Positions 32,986-41,300 of a stretch of 56,090 nucleotides of DNA are shown here, piece by piece. Position 1 is the first letter of the stretch. Every line of letters begins with the position of its first letter. Below the pieces are notes generated by a model, which was given only the letters and a program-made list of their open reading frames with translations, made no database searches and was not told the origin of the DNA. Source of the stretch: Candidatus Acidiferrales bacterium (GTDB lineage: Bacteria; Acidobacteriota; Terriglobia; Acidiferrales; UBA7541); the NCBI GenBank assembly GCA_030038275.1, contig JASHPG010000101.1, positions 1-56,090 on the forward strand, written 5' to 3'. Position numbers and translations under genes: made by a program.

Positions 32986-33600
32986 ATGGAAATATTCGGC
33001 GAAACCACGGAACGCAAGCGGCGCGAGCGCGAAATGCACGAAGCCGGCCGCCTGCCTCCCGGCCAATCGCTGACGCTAAAATGGCCCGTGCTGCACGAAG
33101 GCAGCGTTCCGCGGTTCGACCCGACGAGCTGGGATTTTCGCATCAGCGGCCTCGTCGAAAAACCGCTGCGCCTTACTTGGGACGAATTCACCCGCCTGCC
33201 AATGAAAGAAGTCACCGCGGACATGCATTGCGTGACGCGCTGGAGCCGCTTCGACGTGCGCTGGGAAGGCGTGCCGTTCGCCGAAATAGCAAAGCTCGCC
33301 GCGCCCAAGCCCGATGCGAAATACGTGATGGTTCTCGCCGAGCAGGACTACACATCCAACGTGCCTCTCGACGACCTAATGCGCCCCACCACCCTCTTTG
33401 CGCTAAAGCACAATGGCGAGCTGCTTTCCGCCGAACACGGCTATCCCGTCCGCTTGGTGGTGCCGCATCTGTACGCCTGGAAAAGTGTGAAATGGGTTCG
33501 CGGCCTCGATTTCATGGCTCACGATACGCCGGGCTACTGGGAAGACAACGGCTATCACATGTACGGCGACCCATTCCGCGAGCAGCGCTTTAGCCTCTAA
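32986..33600 (+). CDS. Sulfite-oxidase-like molybdopterin oxidoreductase
   Basis: This 204-aa protein is the molybdopterin-binding domain of the sulfite oxidase/YedY superfamily, in a short cytosolic form without signal peptide. The molybdenum-ligating Cys lies in ADMHCVTRWSRFDVRWEGVP. Other blocks are WDFRISGLVEKPLRLTWDEF, DYTSNVPLDDL, HGYPVRLVVPHLYAWKSVKW and GYWEDNGYHMYGDPFREQRF. Family members reduce or oxidise S- or N-oxides; the substrate here is unknown. There is no heme or dimerisation domain. The start ATG 32986 gives the usual N-terminus, with a Lys/Arg-rich first segment. Confidence 0.92.
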   Translation: MEIFGETTERKRREREMHEAGRLPPGQSLTLKWPVLHEGSVPRFDPTSWDFRISGLVEKPLRLTWDEFTRLPMKEVTADMHCVTRWSRFDVRWEGVPFAEIAKLAAPKPDAKYVMVLAEQDYTSNVPLDDLMRPTTLFALKHNGELLSAEHGYPVRLVVPHLYAWKSVKWVRGLDFMAHDTPGYWEDNGYHMYGDPFREQRFSL

Positions 33601-33637
33601 AATTCCGTCATTCGCCCGCGATCCGCGTCGCGGCAGC

Positions 33638-34123
33638 TCACAAATCTTTCGACATCAGAATGCTGTAGCACTCCGCGCCCCCGCGCATCGGGCGCGTCGG
33701 CCGAAAGTCTTCCTTGCCCGTTTCCGCATAGCCGAGCCGATGGTACAGCGGCAGCAGTTCCGCCCGCAGACTCAGCACCGTAATGTCCATCGCCGCGCAT
33801 CCGCATTCGCGGCAATAATCTTCCGCCGCCTGCACCATCTGCGCGCCAAACCCTTTGCCCTGGTACAACGGATCGACCGCCAGCATTCCGAAATATCCAC
33901 GCCCTCCGCGCCTCTCCACGTACACCGACGCGACGATCCGCCCGTCGCGCGTTTGCTCGCCCGGTTGAGCGCACACCAGAAAAACTCCTTGCCGCATCAT
34001 TTCCGCCACGCGCCGCTCGTCCGTGCGCATGCCTTCGATGAACGTCTCGATCGCAAACGCCGCGTTGGTCACCGCCGCAATCGACGCCGCGTCCGCCTCG
34101 CTCGCCGCGCGCACCTGTATCAT
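33638..34123 (-). CDS. GNAT family N-acetyltransferase
   Basis: This 161-aa GNAT enzyme transfers an acetyl group from acetyl-CoA to an unknown amine. MIQVRAASEADAASIAAVTN is a typical N-terminus, so I chose ATG 34123 over the upstream Met at 34159. Motif A, which binds CoA, is GYFGMLAVDPLYQGKGFGAQ, followed by the helix MVQAAEDYCRECGCAAMDIT. LLPLYHRLGYAETGKE is the usual C-terminal motif. It is convergent with the Mo enzyme. Nothing nearby reveals the substrate. Confidence 0.9.
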   Translation of the reverse strand: MIQVRAASEADAASIAAVTNAAFAIETFIEGMRTDERRVAEMMRQGVFLVCAQPGEQTRDGRIVASVYVERRGGRGYFGMLAVDPLYQGKGFGAQMVQAAEDYCRECGCAAMDITVLSLRAELLPLYHRLGYAETGKEDFRPTRPMRGGAECYSILMSKDL

Positions 34124-34232
34124 CGCCTCGGACCCTCCGGATTTTTCTCGCGCGCACATCGGAAATGGAAGTCAATTGGATGCGCTTCCTATCAGAGAAG
34201 ATTGTACGGACGAGAAGAATCCGCCGAGCCCG

Positions 34233-35315
34233 CTACTTCATGCCGTAAATCAACACGCGGAATGTACCGGGAACCATCCGGAACGGCCGCGTATGCGGCG
34301 CCGGATGCTCCACGCGCTCAAGATCCGCCGTCACCAGGTAAATGGCGTGCGTCTTGGGATCAAGCGCCATCGTGCGTGCGCCCGTTTCCGTCTTCACGTT
34401 TTCGACCACATGAAACGACGTCGGCGAGTCCTCATGCACCACCGTCAGCGACGGCGTGAAGCCATTCGACGCGAACGCGTAATCCGTCCCCGGATCGAAG
34501 CGCGTGGCATCCACGCCCACTCCGATCGGTTCCGTCGCCAGCACTTTCCCATCGTCCCCGTTCATAATCACCATCAGTTGATTGCGGCAGCCGGAAAAGA
34601 GGATGTGATGCTTCGCGTCAATCGCCAGCCCGCTCGGATGCTCGCCCGGCGCCAGCGGCCACCGATGCGTAATTTTCATCGCGCGCGAATCGATCTCGAT
34701 GATCTCGCTGGTGGACTCGATATTCGCATAGACGTGCCCGCGCCCATCGGCCACCGGAAATTCCGGCTGCCCACCCAGGTCGATGTGCCCCACAACTTTT
34801 CCCGTTTTCGCGTCGATCACCGTGGACGTCTTCGAATCGCCGTTCATGGTGAACACCCGCTTCGACGCCGGATCGTACACGTCGCCGTCCGCGTCCGGAT
34901 CGGCCGGAGCGCTGCCGGTCACTTTCAGCGTCTTTAGATCGAAAATCCAAACCTTCGCCGCGCGGCCGTCGGTCACAAAACCGCGATTGAACTCCGGTGC
35001 CAGCACCACGCCGTGAATCCCTTCCATCCCTCCCATCGTCGCCACGATTTTTCCGCTGTCCACGTTGAGCACCTGCACTTCGTCGCCGTGCGTGATGAAC
35101 AGCCGCCGCGTCGATGGCTGAAATTTCAGGTAGTCCCAGAAAGTATCACCGGCGACAGGAATCGTTTTGACCAGGTGATAGCCGGACGCACCGGCAGCCG
35201 CATCATCAGCGTGCGTGCCTTTCGCCTGCAAAAAAGTTGCCGGCGTAATCGCCAGGAAAAATCCCGCAAGGATCATCGCCCCAAAAGTCAGCTTCGAATC
35301 CCACGCGCGCTTCAT
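34233..35315 (-). CDS. Secreted YncE-like beta-propeller protein
   Basis: This 360-aa protein starts at ATG 35315 (MKRAWDSK) behind GGGAG. The signal region is LTFGAMILAGFFLAITPATF. The mature part is a YVTN/YncE-type propeller with repeats such as RLFITHGDEVQVLNVDSGKI, GFVTDGRAAKVWIFDLKTL, VFTMNGDSKTSTVIDAKTGK, VYANIESTSEIIEIDSRAM and ILFSGCRNQLMVIMNGDDGK. The propeller has the DSGK/DAKTGK blade-closing turns. Such proteins commonly bind ligands or partners at the cell surface; no catalytic residues are evident. It is monocistronic. Confidence 0.87.
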   Translation of the reverse strand: MKRAWDSKLTFGAMILAGFFLAITPATFLQAKGTHADDAAAGASGYHLVKTIPVAGDTFWDYLKFQPSTRRLFITHGDEVQVLNVDSGKIVATMGGMEGIHGVVLAPEFNRGFVTDGRAAKVWIFDLKTLKVTGSAPADPDADGDVYDPASKRVFTMNGDSKTSTVIDAKTGKVVGHIDLGGQPEFPVADGRGHVYANIESTSEIIEIDSRAMKITHRWPLAPGEHPSGLAIDAKHHILFSGCRNQLMVIMNGDDGKVLATEPIGVGVDATRFDPGTDYAFASNGFTPSLTVVHEDSPTSFHVVENVKTETGARTMALDPKTHAIYLVTADLERVEHPAPHTRPFRMVPGTFRVLIYGMK

Positions 35316-35633
35316 GTGCGCTCCCGTCACGCGAATTTTCGCGAACCATCAGCCGCGCAAGCATCACCGCTTCTTACTCCCTTGTCAATGCGCCAGACGT
35401 CTCCTGCAATGTTCGTATCATAAATGGTTTTAGCGTCGGAGCCTGTCTGTCACAGGCAAACTTTAGCCCCTGTCGTTGGTTGTGTAGCGCCATCCTTCAG
35501 GATGGCAGGCGACGAATCGCGCTCCTCGCACGTGCCGCGTCCTTGTTCACGCGCCAATAGCGCCGCCGGTCATGGCCGCGCGCAAATCGAAATGCGGGCC
35601 ACTAAAAAAGTTTGTGGTCGAAGATCTCGCACT

Positions 35634-36128
35634 TCACTCTTTCTCCTCGCCCACATCTTCCCTCGCCAGTTGCAGCACGAATTTCACCGCGTCTCCTTCG
35701 GCCAGCTTCCGGCACAGACGCGCCAAATGCATCTGCTCGCGTTTCGTCAGTGCGCTCATCCGCGCGCGGATCACTCCTTCGCGCAACGGCAACACCCTGG
35801 TAATCAGCCTTCGCCCTTCCGGCGTCAAGTGGACGTTTCGCTTGCGCCCATCCGTGTCATGCGTTCGACGCGCCACCAACCCTCGCCGCGCCAGCCGCCG
35901 CAGCACCTGGTGGACGTCCCCGTCCGTTCGCTGCGTATGCGCGCCAAGCTCCGCCTGATTCATCGGCCCGTGCCGCACCAGCATCTCCAGCACTTGAAAC
36001 TGCCCGGTCGTCAGCTCCAGGCCCCGCAGCTGGTTCTCAAGCAGCTCGTTCAGACTCGCCAGCGCCGCCGCCAACTCCCCATACGTCCCAAGCGCCCGTG
36101 CCTGCCTTTCAGGTAGAGGGTCGAGCAT
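35634..36128 (-). CDS. MarR family transcriptional regulator
   Basis: This 164-aa winged-helix regulator starts at ATG 36128 (MLDPLPERQ); the upstream extension to 36170 overlaps a palindromic repeat and is unlikely to be coding. Typical MarR features: dimerisation helices at both ends, recognition HTH MNQAELGAHTQRTDGDVHQVLRRLARRGLV, and the wing RRTHDTDGRKRNVHLTPEGRRL split into D-x-R and LTPEGR. Its targets and ligand are unknown. A palindrome (36155-36179) lies just upstream and could be its operator or just a repeat element. Confidence 0.92.
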   Translation of the reverse strand: MLDPLPERQARALGTYGELAAALASLNELLENQLRGLELTTGQFQVLEMLVRHGPMNQAELGAHTQRTDGDVHQVLRRLARRGLVARRTHDTDGRKRNVHLTPEGRRLITRVLPLREGVIRARMSALTKREQMHLARLCRKLAEGDAVKFVLQLAREDVGEEKE

Positions 36129-36154
36129 CGTCCGCTCCCATCCGGTGCCTTTGC

Positions 36155-36179
36155 GTAGGGGGCACAACATGTTGCGCCC
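36155..36179. repeat. Palindromic GC-rich repeat, divergent copy
   Basis: GGGCACAACATGTTGCGCCC, with a GTAGG lead-in, is a degenerate copy of the palindrome GGGCGCAGCATGCTGCGCCC found at 36397, 37468 and, degenerately, at 36339, 37410 and 52239. It sits in the MarR upstream region. Confidence 0.55.
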
Positions 36180-36336
36180 GTTCCCTCAGAAGTCCAACTT
36201 TAAGTTCTCCGCAAAGCGTTTTGGCGTCCACTAATGCCGGTTTATCCGCTAAAACTGTTTTGAAATGTAAGGCACGAAATCCTTTCAATTGAAAGGATCT
36301 TTCCGCCTGCTCTGGAATATAAGCAAGCTCAGACCA

Positions 36337-36455
36337 CCGTAAGGGCGCAACATGCGGTCCCTCAAGCCCGCATATGGCTCAGCACGTCAGCTTTGCGTAG
36401 GGGCGCAGCATGCTGCGCTCGCATCCTGAATCGGCGCGAATCCTACTCGATTTTC
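36337..36455. repeat. Left direct repeat flanking the toxin-antitoxin module
   Basis: This segment matches 37408-37526 at the same spacing throughout. The right 74 bases (36382-36455) are nearly identical (two visible differences), while the left part is diverged. Each copy contains a palindrome of the GCATGC type (here 36397-36421) and ends with ATCCTACTCGATTTTC. In the right copy that end is the 3' end of a gene; here it is a detached duplicate. Confidence 0.85.
36397..36421. repeat. Palindromic repeat, intact copy
   Basis: GTAGGGGCGCAGCATGCTGCGC is an almost perfect palindrome centred on GCATGC. It is the best copy of a small dispersed family in this window. The role may be mRNA stability or recombination; unknown. 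Confidence 0.6.
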
Positions 36456-36533
36456 GGCGATTGCCACGCGTCAACTGCAATCGAACCGCCGTCTCGGCCT
36501 GCCTCGGGCAACATTTCGCAATTTTGTGCTATG

Positions 36534-36547
36534 ATTACGTCTGTAAT
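36534..36547. promoter_or_regulatory. Candidate TA operator ATTAC-GTCT-GTAAT with extended -10
   Basis: A perfect 5-bp inverted repeat lies 12 bases before the toxin start, in unusually AT-rich DNA. It abuts TGCTATGAT (36527-36535), which resembles an extended -10 box. The RHH-type antitoxin would be expected to bind such a site and repress its own operon. No clear -35 is visible. Confidence 0.45.
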
Positions 36548-36558
36548 ATTTTGTCATA

Positions 36559-37062
36559 ATGATTGTCATGGACGCATCTACGCTGATCTTGATCGCCAAG
36601 GTCGAGCTGCTCGACCCTTTCATCGCCAATGTTGGTGTTTCGGTCGCAATCCCCGGTCAAGTGGAAAGAGAATGCTGCGGATCCAAAGGAACGTTGGACG
36701 AGATGATGATTCAAAAAGCCGTGAGCGAGTCTCGCATCCAGGTAATTCCGGTTAAGAACAGGCGTGCCGTCGACAAATTGCAAGCGGACTTCGGCCTTGG
36801 CCGGGGAGAAGCGGAAGCGATCTCCCTTGCGGTCAACGAAAAGGCCCAGATCGTCGGTATCGACGACAAGAATGGAATCAACGCCTGCAAGCTTCTAGGG
36901 CTCGGATTTACCACTGCGGTCGGCATTCTCGTCAGATTCCGGGAGAAAAGACTGATTGAATTGCAGGAGGCGCTTGAAAAGCTAACGGCGCTGGCAAAGT
37001 ACGGGCGGTACAAGGACTCAATTATCCAGGACGCGAGACGTAGATTGGAGGCAGGGTTGTGA
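36559..37062 (+). CDS. PIN-domain toxin, DUF3368 family
   Basis: This 167-aa PIN-domain protein is the presumed ribonuclease toxin of a type II toxin-antitoxin system. Acidic active-site residues are visible: Asp in MDASTLILIAK, Glu in IPGQVERE, Asp/Glu in LGRGEAEAISLA and the pair in IVGIDDKNG. DUF3368 members have exactly these motifs. The start ATG 36559 lies behind a promoter-like AT-rich stretch. The stop overlaps the antitoxin GTG start (GTGA at 37059-37062). The toxin gene comes first, the reverse of the classic order but usual for this family. The cassette is bracketed by direct repeats. Confidence 0.9.
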   Translation: MIVMDASTLILIAKVELLDPFIANVGVSVAIPGQVERECCGSKGTLDEMMIQKAVSESRIQVIPVKNRRAVDKLQADFGLGRGEAEAISLAVNEKAQIVGIDDKNGINACKLLGLGFTTAVGILVRFREKRLIELQEALEKLTALAKYGRYKDSIIQDARRRLEAGL

Positions 37063-37355
37063 GCAAGACGATGAGCGTTCGCATGGATCGCGAAAACTAC
37101 GAATTCCTTCATGAGATCGCCAAGGAAGAGGGTACGGATCTTTCCAAGGCTGTGCGAGACGCCGTCACGCGCGGAAGAATTCTTCTGGCGGTGGAGAGAT
37201 ATAAGAAGGGCGAGGCGTCGCTCGGTCGGGCTGCGGAATTGGCGGGGATATCGCTCGGGCAAATGATGACTATCCTGACGGAATTCGGTGTTCAAAGCAG
37301 ACTGGAAACCGAAGACTATCTGCAAGGATTGAAGGACCTTCAGCAAGCTTGGTAA
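37059..37355 (+). CDS. UPF0175-type antitoxin with N-terminal RHH segment
   Basis: This 98-aa protein has a ribbon-helix-helix-like start (MSVRMDRENYEFLHEIAKEE, then TDLSKAVRDAVTRGR), which should bind DNA. A UPF0175-type body follows (ERYKKGEASLGRAAELAGIS and MMTILTEFGVQSRLETED). UPF0175 proteins are regularly coupled to DUF3368 PIN toxins, and I read this one as the antitoxin. It is translated with the toxin through a four-base overlap. It probably represses the operon through the palindrome at 36534. Confidence 0.88.
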   Translation: MSKTMSVRMDRENYEFLHEIAKEEGTDLSKAVRDAVTRGRILLAVERYKKGEASLGRAAELAGISLGQMMTILTEFGVQSRLETEDYLQGLKDLQQAW

Positions 37356-37407
37356 TCGCCAGTCCGCGAGCGTTAGGAGAACGCCGCTCCCAATCAGCCG
37401 CAGTCTC

Positions 37408-37526
37408 CCGTAAGGACGCAACATGTGCACCCTCAGCTTTCGTAGGGGCCCGGCACGTCAGCTTTGCGTAGGGGCGCGGCATGCTGCGCCCGCATCCTGA
37501 ATCGGCGCGAATCCTACTCGATTTTC
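37408..37526. repeat. Right direct repeat, overlapping the 3' end of the gene at 37514
   Basis: This is the partner of 36337-36455. The last 13 bases are the final codons and stop of the minus-strand gene 37514-37852 (KIE-stop). It contains palindromes at 37410-37432 (degenerate) and 37468-37492 (GGGCGCGGCATGCTGCGCCC). The arrangement looks like an attachment site at a gene 3' end, but no integrase is present. Confidence 0.85.
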
Positions 37527-37852
37527 AGGGCCTTGAAGCGCGGGTTTTCAACGCCCAGAATCGCCCAGGCCTGCTGTTCGCTGCGCACCACGTGGATTTC
37601 CGGTCGGATGCCTTCCCCTTCCAAATCGAACATTCGCATCATGCCGTAAACATCCGGCAACGGGGCGATGACGACGCGGCGGAAATCCGGATCGCGCCGT
37701 ACGGGAGGAATCTTCGAGAGTTGCCGCAGCGTTTGGACGGATACGTCGAACGAAATGACTTTGGAGAAATCGATCACGCCGGCCGCAGGCTTCGTGCGTT
37801 CCGCAAGAGCCGCCCCCGCGCCGAAAAAATCTTTCAGCACGTCGTCGGTCAC
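37514..37852 (-). CDS. STAS-like hypothetical protein with damaged start
   Basis: From GTG 37852 this frame gives 112 aa (VTDDVLKDFFGAGAALAERT, then GVIDFSKVISFDVSVQTLRQ, and WAILGVENPRF near the end). The pattern resembles acidobacterial STAS/SpoIIAA-like proteins. The reading frame continues sensibly upstream for 22 codons (SYSFDFDSADRILRCRLDGR) as in complete homologues, but no standard start codon exists there. An ACG at 37918 stands where an ATG would be expected. Either the ATG has mutated, or ACG is used, or a short form is made. The 3' end lies inside the right direct repeat of the TA cassette. Confidence 0.5.
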   Translation of the reverse strand: MTDDVLKDFFGAGAALAERTKPAAGVIDFSKVISFDVSVQTLRQLSKIPPVRRDPDFRRVVIAPLPDVYGMMRMFDLEGEGIRPEIHVVRSEQQAWAILGVENPRFKALKIE

Positions 37853-37929
37853 TCGTCCATCCAGCCGGCAACGCAGAATCCGGTCCGCTGAATCGAAATC
37901 GAAGCTGTAGGACGCCGTAGAGCACCCAT

Positions 37930-37944
37930 GTTCCCAATGGGAAC
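37930..37944. promoter_or_regulatory. Inverted repeat GTTCCCAATGGGAAC
   Basis: A 15-base inverted repeat with 7-bp arms and one central base lies a few bases upstream of the damaged start at 37918. It could be an operator or a small hairpin. Confidence 0.35.
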
Positions 37945-38348
37945 CTAGTGCCCTATCGTCTCACCAATCATCGCGAATGGAAAGAGATGTGTATTGTGCC
38001 CGGCGCTCTGTCTTCCGAGCGCCCACTTGCCCTCGGTGCAGCGTTTCCACGCAAATAAAAAGGAGCGGCTGTCATCCCGAGCCGAGTCCCGACGCTTTGT
38101 GTCGGGAATCAGGGTGAGGGATCTGCTTTTCGCCCTTCCCCATTCACAGGCAGGCCAAGCTAGTCCGCGAACTGCTCGGGCTAGTTACGATGACCGAGGA
38201 AGCGTCCGCCTGCGCGCCGCATGTTCCGGGAAGAACGATTTTAGGTGGGAGGGCACGGCTTTTCATCCAGAGCGAAGTCGAAGGGCAGCCGTGCCGTGAA
38301 CGATTGCGTGCAGCGCTGTTCTGACCTCTAACTTCGAACCCCTAACCT
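37945..38348. other. Gene-free stretch with a hairpin downstream of rng
   Basis: About 400 bases without a credible gene. A long-loop inverted repeat (GGCACGGCT at 38252-38260 and AGCCGTGCC at 38287-38295) lies about 55 bases beyond the rng stop and may protect the mRNA 3' end. It lacks a T-run. Confidence 0.4.
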
Positions 38349-41300
38349 CTAGTAAATATCGTACTGCTCCCAGTGCAGCGTCGGATCGGCCTGGATGATG
38401 GCGCTCTTTTTCGTCCAGGATTCGAGTTCCTCGATCAGCGACGACTCGCGCGTCTTCAGCGCCTTGGCGATTTCCGGATGGACGCGCAGCGTGATGCTGC
38501 CGGAATCGATATCCGGCGCCATCTTCCGCGCTTCCGTCTGAATTTCGTAGCAGAGCGTGGGAATCGACTTGACCATGCCCGAGCCCGTACAGTACGGGCA
38601 TGGCTGGCACAAAGTGCGTTCGAGCGCCTGCTTGGTGCGCTTGCGCGTGATGGCGATCAAGCCGAATTCGTTGAAGCGCAGCATTTTCGAGGGCGCGCGG
38701 TCGGACCGGAGCGCATCCTCAAGCGCGGCCATCACTTTTTCGCGGTTGCGGCGATCCTCCATGTCGATGAAGTCGATTACGATGATCCCGCCCAGGTCGC
38801 GCAGCCGCATCTGCCGGACGATTTCCTTCGCCGCTTCCAGGTTGGTGCGGACGATCGTGTCTTCCAGCCGCGTCGAGCCTTTGCCGACGAATTTGCCGGT
38901 ATTCACGTCGATGGCGACCAGCGCTTCGGTGTGGTTGATGACGATGTAGCCGCCCGATTTCAGCCACACCTTCGGGCGCAGCCCCTTCTCGATCTCCTGC
39001 TGTATGCCGAACTCCTCGAAAATCGGCGTCTCTTTGCTGTAGAGCTTCACGCGATTCGCCAAGCTCGACTGAAAGCGGCTGATGAAGTCGCTCACCTTCA
39101 TGTACGCGTCTTCGTTGTCCACCCAGATCGCCGTGTAATCGGAGTTCATGTGGTCGCGCAGGATGCGCTCCACGAGATTCAGGTCGCGATGCAGCAGCGA
39201 AGGCGCCTTGCGCTGCTCCGAACGCGCCTTGATCTCGGACCAGGTGTGGGTGAGGAATTGCACGTCCGCGCGGACTTCTTCCGGAGCCGCCGAGGCCGCC
39301 GCCGTGCGCACGATGAATCCGCCCGGCGCCGTGCCCTTGGCTTCATTCACCAAATGCCGCAACCGGGAGCGCTCTTCGGCCGAAGCTATCTTGCGCGAAA
39401 CGCCGCTGTGATCGAGCGTCGGCATGTAAACCAGGTAGCGGCCGGGCAGCGCCACGTGGCTGGTGATGCGCGCGCCCTTCTTGCCCAGAGGTTCCTTGGC
39501 GATCTGAACGATAATTTCCTGCCCTTGCTTGAGCAGGTCCGCGATTAGCTGCGGACGCCGGTTCTGTGGCCGCTGATGCCCGTGGAAGCGATGGTGCGGG
39601 CGGCGCCCTCTATCTCGGTCGCGTCCCCGGCGCGCGGGATGCTGCATGCGCGGGCGGAAATCATCGCGCACGCGCGCGGCGAAGGGCTGGCGCTCGGGCT
39701 CAGGCTGTGAAGGCTCTTCGCCCATGCGCTCGCCCGCGTCTTCAGCGGAGAAGTGCTCGTTTTCGGGTGACGCTTCGCCCAACTCCGCGGGCTCGTGCTC
39801 GATTTCCGCTTGCGCTGCGGCGATTTCCTCGGCAACAGCGGCCGACTCTTCCTCGGTTTCGTCCTCGGCTTCATCTTCGTCGAGCGCGAAGCCATTTTCT
39901 TCGGCTGCCGCGAGCGGCTCGTCGTGCTCCGCCCCAACTCGGTCGTCGTGGGCTTCGATCTCGCTCGGGTCGCCCGGAGCGGCGATGTCGTCGCGCATCT
40001 GCTCGCGCTCCGCTTCCTCGCTTTGCGCTTCAGCCACATGCGCGGCGAGCGTGGCCGCCTGTTCGGCGGTCAACTCCGCGTGATCTTCGTGGTCGTGCTG
40101 GTCGTGATCGTGAATATGCTCGTCGAGATGCTCTTCGTGCGCTTCCGCGCCATGGCTGTGTTCTTCGTGCTCGCCGTGAACGTCTTCGTCATGTTGAAGA
40201 GCGGGAGCACTGGCGGATTCGGCGTAGTCTTCGTGAGCCGGTTCGGCGGCAGGCGACGGTTGCCCGGCAGCGGAACCGCGAAATTTCGCGATGTTCTCGC
40301 CCGGCAGCGGCTCAAGCCCGGATGATGCCGGGGCCGGATAGCGCTCGTACCGTTCCTCGTTGCGCGGGCGCTCGAAGCGCCCGGGCCTGTCGTGGCGCCC
40401 GTAACGCCCATGATGTTCGTAGCGCCCGCCGCGCCCCTCGCGCCCGTAGCGCCCGGAGCCTTCGTCGCGTTCATCGCGGGCCGGCCTCTCTTCTGCCGCC
40501 TTCTCGTACGATCCGTAGCGAAGCTCCAGCCGCGAATCGGATGCCGCGGAATCCTCGCGTGGAGATTCTTTTAGTTCCGGACTTTCAGCGGCCTCTTGCG
40601 CTGCGGATGATTCCAGCGCGGCGGGCGGCTCGCCCGGTGGAACGTTCGGGGCGATTTCCTCCATTGGCGCGCTCGCGGCAACGGTACCAGGAACTTTGTA
40701 TCTGGCCAGCGATTCACCAGGCAGGATCACGGGGACGTATGGTTCGGCGGGTCCGGCTTCCTCGGCGTGTTCGTGTCCATGTGGAGATGCGTACTTCGAT
40801 GGAGGCAACTCGCGGCCGAAGCGGCGATCCCCGCCTCGTCCGCCGCGGCGGCCAAAGCGTCCTCCACGGCCCCGCCGGCCGAAATCACGCCCTTGGCGCC
40901 GATGGTCGAAGCGGCCTCGATCGTGGCTGCCCGAATCCTGGCGCGGAGCGCTTGGCTCTGCGGGCGCCGCCCAACTGTTGCCCGGCTGAGGCCCTTCCGC
41001 TCTTTCGCCTCCGGCACGAATGTTTTCGGAAGATGCTGATGCTGCGGACCGCGCGCCAATCGATTCGCCCGGCAGCGCCTCCACGTCCGGCGGCTCCGCC
41101 GCCCCGCCACCCCCGCCCGGCCCGCCGGCCCCAGCCGCCATCCCGGTAGCCCCAGCAACTCCTCCGCTGGACGGAAACACCTGCCCGCCCTGGTCCTGCA
41201 TTTTTTGGGATTTATCTTCGACGGTGGCAACGATGGGCTCGAATTCCTCGACGCCCTCGAGGAAATCGGACACATACAGGAAGGCGTCGCTATCGAGCCC

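Noticed and set aside
36393-36755. Two open frames starting with the same peptide (36393 and 37464)
   Set aside because: They are not a gene family; the shared start is translation of the direct repeat flanking the TA module.
36129-37526. CRISPR-like repetition around the TA module
   Set aside because: Repeats are two long direct copies and scattered palindromes, without regular spacers or cas genes.
38373-39548. Plus-strand open frames of 391 and 527 codons across rng
   Set aside because: They lie antisense to the conserved RNase G/E gene and its GC-rich insert and have no family features.
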